Below, piece by piece: positions 56,405 to 64,000 of a DNA stretch of 64,000 bases (its first letter is position 1; the number at the start of each line of letters is the position of its first letter). The notes beneath the pieces were generated by a model. That model saw only the letters and a list, made by a program, of their open reading frames with translations, had not been told where the DNA came from and ran no database searches. The DNA is from Tragulus kanchil (lineage: Eukaryota; Chordata; Mammalia; Artiodactyla; Tragulidae). Both the position numbers and the translations under genes were made by a program. The stretch spans positions 202,902,400 through 202,966,399 of the forward strand of contig JAIOJX010000026.1 in assembly GCA_022376925.1 (NCBI GenBank). The letters are read 5' to 3'.

Positions 56405-56760
56405 TTTATTTTGTCAATGGTTTCTTTTCCTGTGCAAATAGTTTTAGTTTCATTAAGTTCCATTTGTTTATTTTTGCTTTTGTTTACCTCGCCTGAGGAG
56501 ACACATCCAAAAAACTGTTGCTAGGACTGGTGGCAAAGAGCATATCTCCTGTTATTTTCTAGGAGTTCTATGACTTAAGATCTTGCATTTAAGTCTTCAA
56601 TCCATTTTAAGTTAATTTTTGTATACAAGTAAGAAAATGATCCAGTCTGATTCTTTTGCATGTGGCTGTCCAGTTTTCCCAATACTATTTATTGAAGAAA
56701 CAGTTTTTTTCTCCATTGTATACTCTTGCACTTTGGCTTACTTTAGATTTATACAAAATA
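56405..56760 (-). mobile_element. Old L1 ORF2 remnant, antisense
   Basis: TTTTGTCAATGGTTTCTTTT, CCATTTGTTTATTTTTGCTT, CCAAAAAACTGTTGCTAGGA, TTCTAGGAGTTCTATGACTT and TGCATGTGGCTGTCCAGTTT, with CCCAATACTATTTATTGAAG, follow antisense L1 in order. Most is repeated at 57552-57845 (D20). Confidence 0.78.
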
Positions 56761-57179
56761 AAAATCTATAAAGCCACATTGAATGAGGACGGAGTTCATT
56801 GGATATTATTGAATAATTGAGATGGGTTCCTATCAAAGATGCCCTAATTATTGGTGTCATTTGTTGAAACTTCTGTAAATATTAGGTGTTAAAAATTGGT
56901 TATTTGTTCAGCATTTGGCTTAATGCCTCCTTCTATTATTTATTATCTGGGAATATCATTCCTCTTAGTGTCATCCATTGAATTAGTGATACTCTTAAGA
57001 CATTGACTAGGATCATGGCAATTATTTTAAATTATCTTAAACTCTGCAGAGAGTCCTGCTTTTTTACCTTAAATCATAGACATAAAAGTTAACTTTGAAG
57101 CACCAAGGCAACAAGTAGATTTTGAAAGCTTAGAAAAAGTTGGTAGGCACCAATGAACTCAAGTTAAAAAATACTCACA
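56761..57179. other. AT-rich non-coding sequence, L1 status unclear
   Basis: Lies between two antisense L1 remnants. I cannot assign it to L1 with confidence. Confidence 0.4.
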
Positions 57180-57539
57180 AACAGTTTAAAGTCACTTCTG
57201 AAATTTAAAAATGGTTTTATTGTTAAGTAGAAGATATAGTTACTGATTCTACTACTGCTGTCTTAACAACTTTTAAATATACAACAGAGCATTGTTTACT
57301 AGAGTTACTATGCTGTGCATTGTGTCCCTAGGATTTAACTTATCTTGTAAGTGAAAGTTTGTACCTTTTGAACACTTTCACCCATTTCTTTCACCTTTCA
57401 CCCTCCACCTTTGGCAATTACCAATCTGTTCTCTGTTTCTATGAGTTCAGTTTTTTAAGATTCCACATACAAGCGAGATTAGTCAGTGTTTGTCTTTCTC
57501 TGTCTTACTTATTTCACTTAGCTTAATACTCTCAAGTTC
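57180..57539 (-). mobile_element. Old L1 3' region, antisense (cut by D20)
   Basis: TACTATGCTGTGCATTGTGT, GTACCTTTTGAACACTTTCA, CCAATCTGTTCTCTGTTTCT and TTAAGATTCCACATACAAGC follow the antisense L1 3' UTR. It stops at the D20 junction; the complete run is in copy 2 at 58265-59569. Confidence 0.78.
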
Positions 57540-58671
57540 AGTTCATTGTTTTTTATTTTTGCTTTTGTTTACCTCGCCTGAGGAGACACATCCAAAAAAC
57601 TGTTGCTAGGACTGGTGGCAAAGAGCATATCTCCTGTTATTTTCTAGGAGTTCTATGACTTAAGATCTTGCATTTAAGTCTTCAATCCATTTTAAGTTAA
57701 TTTTTGTATACAAGTAAGAAAATGATCCAGTCTGATTCTTTTGCATGTGGCTGTCCAGTTTTCCCAATACTATTTATTGAAGAAACAGTTTTTTTCTCCA
57801 TTGTATACTCTTGCACTTTGGCTTACTTTAGATTTATACAAAATAAAAATCTATAAAGCCACATTGAATGAGGACGGAGTTCATTGGATATTATTGAATA
57901 ATTGAGATGGGTTCCTATCAAAGATGCCCTAATTATTGGTGTCATTTGTTGAAACTTCTGTAAATATTAGGTGTTAAAAATTGGTTATTTGTTCAGCATT
58001 TGGCTTAATGCCTCCTTCTATTATTTATTATCTGGGAATATCATTCCTCTTAGTGTCATCCATTGAATTAGTGATACTCTTAAGACATTGACTAGGATCA
58101 TGGCAATTATTTTAAATTATCTTAAACTCTGCAGAGAGTCCTGCTTTTTTACCTTAAATCATAGACATAAAAGTTAACTTTGAAGCACCAAGGCAACAAG
58201 TAGATTTTGAAAGCTTAGAAAAAGTTGGTAGGCACCAATGAACTCAAGTTAAAAAATACTCACAAACAGTTTAAAGTCACTTCTGAAATTTAAAAATGGT
58301 TTTATTGTTAAGTAGAAGATATAGTTACTGATTCTACTACTGCTGTCTTAACAACTTTTAAATATACAACAGAGCATTGTTTACTAGAGTTACTATGCTG
58401 TGCATTGTGTCCCTAGGATTTAACTTATCTTGTAAGTGAAAGTTTGTACCTTTTGAACACTTTCACCCATTTCTTTCACCTTTCACCCTCCACCTTTGGC
58501 AATTACCAATCTGTTCTCTGTTTCTATGAGTTCAGTTTTTTAAGATTCCACATACAAGCGAGATTAGTCAGTGTTTGTCTTTCTCTGTCTTACTTATTTC
58601 ACTTAGCCTAATACTCTCAAGTTCCTAAATAGCATGATTTGCTTCTTTTTTTATGACTGAACTGTGTGTCT

Positions 58672-58862
58672 ATACATATGTGTATATATATATATATATA
58701 TACATACATGCATATATATGTATATATACTTATACACATACATGCATATGTATATATACATGAGAAAATGGGGAATAATAGGAAAATATCTATATATTTA
58801 TATACATATATATGTGTATCTATATATGTAGATACACAATATATAGATACACATACATATAT
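58672..58862. repeat. TATATG/CATATA microsatellite inside L1
   Basis: A long alternating TA, TATG and CATA tract where the antisense L1 normally has a short TATATATACCACA-like stretch. Largely self-complementary. Frames over it are rich in Tyr, Ile and Cys and are chance. Re-copied at about 59813-60004. Confidence 0.85.
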
Positions 58863-58992
58863 ATCCATTTTATTTATCCAATCATGTGAACACTTTGGTC
58901 ATTTCCATGTCTTGACTATTGTAAATAATGCTGCAATAAACATGGGATGCAAATATCTCTTCAAGATAGTGCTTTGGTCTCCTTTGGGTATA

Positions 58993-59433
58993 CAGAAGAT
59001 CCTTGACTTACAATGGTTTGACTTTTCAACTTTACAATAGTGTGAAAGTGATTCTTACTTGAATTTTGATCTTTTCAAAGAAGATATATAGCTCACTATA
59101 TGCAATAGGGTACCCTTTTGTGGTACCGGGCAGTGGTGGTGCCCACAGATCCCAGTCAGGCATGAGATTGTAAGGGTAGTCATACAACCATACTCTACCC
59201 ATATGACCATTGTGTTTTTCATTTTTAGTACCATATTTACTAAATTACATGAGATATTTAATGCTTCATTACTAATTGGGCTTTGTATTAGATAATGTTT
59301 GCCCCAAATATAGGCTAATCTAAGCATGTTTAACGTATGATGTAGGTAGAAAATAAACATTTTATACTCATAATATTTGCAATTTATGGTGACTTTTTCA
59401 GGACATAACTCCATTGTGAGTCAGGAAGATCTA
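58993..59433. mobile_element. Tigger-like (Tc1/mariner) DNA transposon inserted in L1
   Basis: Left end CAGAAGATCCTTGACTTACA and right end (reverse complement) TAGATCTTCCTGACTCACAA are imperfect inverted repeats, with TA on both sides (58991-58992 and 59434-59435). L1 sequence is continuous across it. Inside, CAATAGGGTACCC, GTTTTTCATTTTTAGTACCA and ACATGAGATATTTAATGCTT resemble a known mammalian Tigger family. About 441 bp and non-autonomous. The frame on the minus strand is not a gene. Re-copied at 60135-60575. Confidence 0.65.
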
Positions 59434-60134
59434 TACACCCAGGTGTGCAGTTACTGGATTATATGGTAGTCCTATTTTTAATATTTTCAGGAACCTCTGT
59501 TTTAATAGTTTTCATAGTGGCTGCACCAATGTGCATTCCAAGGGCCATTGTTCTCATTTGCAGTGTTTCCAGTGAATTTTTGAAAGTTTGTACCTTTTGA
59601 ACACTTTCACCCATTTCTTTCACCTTTCACCCTCCACCTTTGGCAATTACCAATCTGTTCTCTGTTTCTATGAGTTCAGTTTTTTAAGATTCCACATACA
59701 AGCGAGATTAGTCAGTGTTTGTCTTTCTCTGTCTTACTTATTTCACTTAGCCTAATACTCTCAAGTTCCTAAATAGCATGATTTGCTTCTTTTTTTATGA
59801 CTGAACTGTGTGTCTATACATATGTGTATATATATATATATATACATACATGCATATATATGTATATATACTTATACACATACATGCATATGTATATATA
59901 CATGAGAAAATGGGGAATAATAGGAAAATATCTATATATTTATATACATATATATGTGTATCTATATATGTAGATACACAATATATAGATACACATACAT
60001 ATATATCCATTTTATTTATCCAATCATGTGAACACTTTGGTCATTTCCATGTCTTGACTATTGTAAATAATGCTGCAATAAACATGGGATGCAAATATCT
60101 CTTCAAGATAGTGCTTTGGTCTCCTTTGGGTATA

Positions 60135-60575
60135 CAGAAGATCCTTGACTTACAATGGTTTGACTTTTCAACTTTACAATAGTGTGAAAGTGATTCTTAC
60201 TTGAATTTTGATCTTTTCAAAGAAGATATATAGCTCACTATATGCAATAGGGTACCCTTTTGTGGTACCGGGCAGTGGTGGTGCCCACAGATCCCAGTCA
60301 GGCATGAGATTGTAAGGGTAGTCATACAACCATACTCTACCCATATGACCATTGTGTTTTTCATTTTTAGTACCATATTTACTAAATTACATGAGATATT
60401 TAATGCTTCATTACTAATTGGGCTTTGTATTAGATAATGTTTGCCCCAAATATAGGCTAATCTAAGCATGTTTAACGTATGATGTAGGTAGAAAATAAAC
60501 ATTTTATACTCATAATATTTGCAATTTATGGTGACTTTTTCAGGACATAACTCCATTGTGAGTCAGGAAGATCTA
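60135..60575. mobile_element. Tigger-like element (re-copy, D21)
   Basis: Re-copy of 58993-59433. Confidence 0.63.
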
Positions 60576-62772
60576 TACACCCAGGTGTGCAGTTACTGGA
60601 TTATATGGTAGTCCTATTTTTAATATTTTCAGGAACCTCTGTTTTAATAGTTTTCATAGTGGCTGCACCAATGTGCATTCCAAGGGCCATTGTTCTCATT
60701 TGCAGTGTTTCCAGCCATTTGTTCTGATCTTACACATCTACGACAGCAGTTCAATCTTAAATTATTGAGAAACAAACGGTAGTTCTGAGTGAGGATGAGG
60801 GTGGAGGAGCTGTAAAGTCAGTTTGGGGAAGTTTTCCAAACCACACATTCCTAGCTCCACTATCTTACTGTGATGCTGATAGTCTCCCACCAACTCCCAT
60901 TTGAGAATCATTTATCTATAGCACATCCGCAAGTTTTTATTTGCTTCCAATTTGCAAAATTTAAGCCAATACTTAAAAAACTAAGTGGGAATTTTACTAA
61001 GTGAAAAACTAGACTGTTAAAGTGGAGTAGAAAAGAGATCTTATGTTTTAATATTTTGAAACGTAAGAGTGTTGCAATTTAAAAGTATTTCAAATCTTAG
61101 TTCAAAAAGCCCAGTCATCTACCCATAAGGAACTGTACATTTCTCTCCACAATGTTCTTCCTAGAATTACTCCTGTAGGAATATGGGGAGGGAGCATGGA
61201 GGAGGATACTGTGCCATACATCTGTCCAACCACTATTTTTCTTTTTACTATCATGTTTTCAGGAATATTTGTTAAACATTATGGCTTATGGGTTACTGTG
61301 CTAGGCACTATTTGCACTTGCCAATGACAGAACGCAGTATCTCCTGTTTCCATCAAAAGCTCTTCCAATTCTCTGCGGGAGGAACGAGTGTCTTCTTTTC
61401 CACTCTCTTGGTGGGTGGCCTGTTGATTTAGGCCGTCTCTGCTCACTATGTACTCATTTGGCTAAGCTGTAATTAGACCAAGACTGTGGCACTTCTTGCT
61501 TTGTCTAAACTGAGACCTGGTGATAGAGGAGGCAAAGAATGAATCACATATACCTGAAATATTTGATGGGAAACTCTTTAAAAATAAAAGCCACCCAACA
61601 GAAAACAAACAAAATAAAAAAGGGAAAGGATTTATATATAATAAAGGAGTGACTTTGGCTTAGATGGGAAAAAGATCTATACACCCAGGTGTGCAGTTAC
61701 TGGATTATATGGTAGTCCTATTTTTAATATTTTCAGGAACCTCTGTTTTAATAGTTTTCATAGTGGCTGCACCAATGTGCATTCCAAGGGCCATTGTTCT
61801 CATTTGCAGTGTTTCCAGCCATTTGTTCTGATCTTACACATCTACGACAGCAGTTCAATCTTAAATTATTGAGAAACAAACGGTAGTTCTGAGTGAGGAT
61901 GAGGGTGGAGGAGCTGTAAAGTCAGTTTGGGAAGTTTTCCAAACCACACATTCCTAGCTCCACTATCTTACTGTGATGCTGATAGTCTCCCACCAACTCC
62001 CATTTGAGAATCATTTATCTATAGCACATCCGCAAGTTTTTATTTGCTTCCAATTTGCAAAATTTAAGCCAATACTTAAAAAACTAAGTGGGAATTTTAC
62101 TAAGTGAAAAACTAGACTGTTAAAGTGGAGTAGAAAAGAGATCTTATGTTTTAATATTTTGAAACGTAAGAGTGTTGCAATTTAAAAGTATTTCAAATCT
62201 TAGTTCAAAAAGCCCAGTCATCTACCCATAAGGAACTGTACATTTTCTCTCCACAATGTTCTTCCTAGAATTACTCCTGTAGGAATATGGGGAGGGAGCA
62301 TGGAGGAGGATACTGTGCCATACATCTGTCCAACCACTATTTTTCTTTTTACTATCATGTTTTCAGGAATATTTGTTAAACATTATGGCTTATGGGTTAC
62401 TGTGCTAGGCACTATTTGCACTTGCCAATGACAGAACGCAGTATCTCCTGTTTCCATCAAAAGCTCTTCCAATTCTCTGCGGGAGGAACGAGTGTCTTCT
62501 TTTCCACTCTCTTGGTGGGTGGCCTGTTGATTTAGGCCGTCTCTGCTCACTATGTACTCATTTGGCTAAGCTGTAATTAGACCAAGACTGTGGCACTTCT
62601 TGCTTTGTCTAAACTGAGACCTGGTGATAGAGGAGGCAAAGAATGAATCACATATACCTGAAATATTTGATGGGAAACTCTTTAAAAATAAAAGCCACCC
62701 AACAGAAAACAAACAAAATAAAAAAGGGAAAGGATTTATATATAATAAAGGAGTGACTTTGGCTTAGATGGG
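60568..62772. repeat. Tandem duplication D22 (about 1.10 kb x 2)
   Basis: Copy 1 is 60568-61668 and copy 2 is 61672-62772, offset 1104 at both ends. Filler is 3 bases. Differences: AGTTTGGGGAAG versus AGTTTGGGAAG and ACATTTCTC versus ACATTTTCTC. It starts at the right end of the Tigger-like element, so its first ~145 bp occur three times. Confidence 0.95.
60721..61671. other. Non-coding sequence, no recognised feature
   Basis: No gene or confident repeat family. Re-copied at about 61825-62772. Confidence 0.5.
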
Positions 62773-63680
62773 TAACAGCAACACTACAGATTTTAAAACT
62801 GAGAAAGAAATTATATACTGCCTCCTATTGTTAGTTCTCAAACTTGAGAGAAACTCATTATGATCAGGCTACAAATATTGTATCTATTTATATTCACAGC
62901 TTGGCTAAAGATGGTACCCTGAGCAAAGTCTATGTTTAGGACTTGCATTTTAACTTACTTATTGATAAATTTGTAAAAATAAGTAGAAGTTTTCTGCTTG
63001 GGTAATATTGAAAGTTAATTTCAGCTTGATTTTGAGTATGCCTTTGATTTTTCAAATCTTATTTGTGCAGCTTATATTTAATTGTACACAGCCTTGTGTT
63101 CTTGTTAGTATAGATTCTGAGAAGTTAGGGATTTATTATCATGCTGTTTAGCTCAGAGTGGGCTCTCTATAAATCATGGGCAAATAGAAGAAATCTGAGG
63201 AATAAAATGCAGCTGTACATTTTATTCCTTTCCCCCCGTTACTTAAGACTAAAGCCTTAAGTGATGGATTTGAGAGAGTGACTGTGGCTAAGATTGTCAG
63301 CTATTTTCCAACAGAAGAAAGCACAGTAGCCAGACAAGTACTCAGAATTCAGTTCTCTTTCTAACTTGGCTTGGAGTGGAAGTGACTTGTGCAAGGATGG
63401 GCTGGGACTTTTCAGAAATGTGCTTTTGGGTCCTGTAGTCTCTCCTTCCTCTTCTGCCAGTTAGATGTAAGTCCTGTTGCATCCATGGAGGACAGAAGAG
63501 CCACATGATAGAGTGAAGAGAGAAGCCTGCCAGCATGGATACCTGTTGCAGGAGTGAGAAATACACTTCAACTGCTTTTAGTTCACTTAAAATTTCGTAT
63601 GTGTTACAGCAGTTTATCTTGACCCTAACTAGCAGTCTTTAATTTACTTATAGATTTAGTAGTAAAACATTAATGATTTA
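62773..63680. other. Non-coding sequence, no recognised feature
   Basis: Single copy. The minus-strand frame at 63342-63566 is short and unlike any family I recognise. Confidence 0.5.
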
Positions 63681-64000
63681 GAGGCTTCCCTGATGACTCA
63701 GTGGTGAAGAACCCAATTGGCAATGGAGGAGACCAGGGTTTGATCCCTGGTCCAGAAGGATCCCACATCCTGCAGAGTGGCTAAGCCCATGAGCCACAGC
63801 TACTGAGCCTGTGTTCTAGCTCCTGGGAACCCAAACTACTGAGCCCACGTGCTGCAGCTACTGAAGTCTGCAAACCTTAGAGCTTGTGCTCCACAACAAG
63901 AGAAGCCACTGCAATGAGAAGCCCTTGCACTGCAACCAGAGAGTAGCCTCCACCCACTCCAACTAGAGAAAAGCCTGCACAGCAATGAAGATCCAGCACT
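63681..64000 (+). mobile_element. CHR (CHR-2-like) SINE, cut by the window end
   Basis: AGGCTTCCCTGATGACTCAG, GGTTTGATCCCTGGTCCAGA, CCACAGCTACTGAGCCTGTG, CCACAACAAGAGAAGCCACT and GCAATGAAGATCCAGCACT. The tail lies beyond the window. Confidence 0.9.

Larger units (their letters stand above)
56467..58624. repeat. Tandem duplication D20 (about 1.07 kb x 2)
   Basis: Copy 1 is 56467-57539 and copy 2 is 57552-58624, offset 1085. Filler AGTTCATTGTTT lies at 57540-57551. One visible change: CTTAGCTTAATAC versus CTTAGCCTAATAC. Overlaps D21. Confidence 0.95.
58265..59569 (-). mobile_element. Old L1 3' region, antisense, carrying a microsatellite and a DNA transposon
   Basis: Continues through CTTACTTATTTCACTTAGCC, TTTATTTATCCAATCATGTG, TTTCCATGTCTTGACTATTG and AATAATGCTGCAATAAACAT, then after the Tigger-like element GGATTATATGGTAGTCCTAT and TTCATAGTGGCTGCACCAAT. 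The order matches antisense L1 with two interruptions. Its right part is repeated at 59581-60714 and 61672-61830. Confidence 0.8.
58437..60714. repeat. Tandem duplication D21 (about 1.14 kb x 2), overlapping D20 and D22
   Basis: Copy 1 is 58437-59572 and copy 2 is 59581-60714, offset 1144 falling to 1142. Filler TGAATTTT lies at 59573-59580. The first ~190 bp occur three times (57352-57539, 58437-58624 and 59581-59768). Confidence 0.95.

Noticed and set aside
58617..60182. Tyr/Ile/Cys-rich frames of up to 124 residues
   Set aside because: Produced by the TATATG microsatellite and antisense L1.
59055..60556. 119-residue minus-strand frame present twice
   Set aside because: Lies wholly within the Tigger-like element, and its second copy comes from D21.
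1..62772. A new biological amplification system making 1.1-kb tandem copies
   Set aside because: Considered because of the striking regularity. No shared motif, terminal repeat, target-site duplication or encoded enzyme marks the units, breakpoints fall at arbitrary places including the middle of SINEs, and errors gather at junctions. An assembly artefact explains all of it.

Overview
This window is nuclear DNA from a ruminant, most likely a bovid. The evidence is its repeats: many Bov-tA/Bov-A SINEs, CHR-type tRNA-Glu SINEs ending in AAATAAATAAA tails, and BovB (RTE) LINE fragments that include the C-terminal end of the BovB reverse transcriptase. Older mammalian repeats (L1, L2, MIR, MER5A, a MaLR LTR and a Tigger-like DNA element) lie beneath them. 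I find no intact protein-coding gene, no rRNA or tRNA gene, and nothing prokaryotic. The short open frames are frames through SINEs, LINEs, microsatellites or a CpG island. The exact species cannot be read from the sequence.

The dominant feature is structural. I count 22 places where about 1.07-1.19 kb is immediately repeated in direct orientation, with copies that look more than 98% identical by eye. Together they account for roughly 24-25 kb of the 64 kb. Junctions are abrupt or carry 1-25 bp of filler. Several duplications overlap like a staircase, so some segments occur three times. Copies differ mainly by homopolymer or microsatellite length and a few single-base changes. The uniform length, unrelated sequence content and lack of homology at the breakpoints fit unmerged contig or haplotype overlaps (false duplication in the assembly) far better than a biological process. 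The underlying locus is probably about 39 kb.

Layout. 1-8.9 kb: a LINE 3' end, L1 remnants, Bov-tA SINEs, two MIRs and AT-rich sequence. 8.9-14.8 kb: the only CpG-rich part, with a CpG island core near 11.08-11.78 kb that is re-copied at 12.2-12.9 and 13.66-14.0 kb; it is a candidate promoter or first-exon region of an unidentified gene. 15.9-22.4 kb: a CHR SINE, an L1 remnant broken by two SINEs, and a BovB 3' part broken by another SINE. 22.4-34.2 kb: mostly AT-rich non-repeat sequence, a diverged direct repeat, and short LINE 3' insertions with target-site duplications. 34.8-36.6 kb: a complete 594-bp solo LTR on the minus strand with 6-bp target-site duplications, plus its truncated re-copy. 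37-44 kb: SINEs, an L1 remnant, and a MaLR LTR interrupted by BovB. 44-49 kb: MIR, L2, and a Bov-A element carrying a TA microsatellite next to a CHR-type SINE. 49-56 kb: single-copy-looking sequence, MER5A, an L2 fragment and a GT/GA tract. 56-63 kb: L1 remnants with a nested Tigger-like element and an ATG-type microsatellite. A CHR SINE runs off the window end.

No genes here can be said to work together. The results worth using are the insertion histories, the CpG island, and the warning that copy number and frames in this window are not trustworthy until the duplications are tested.
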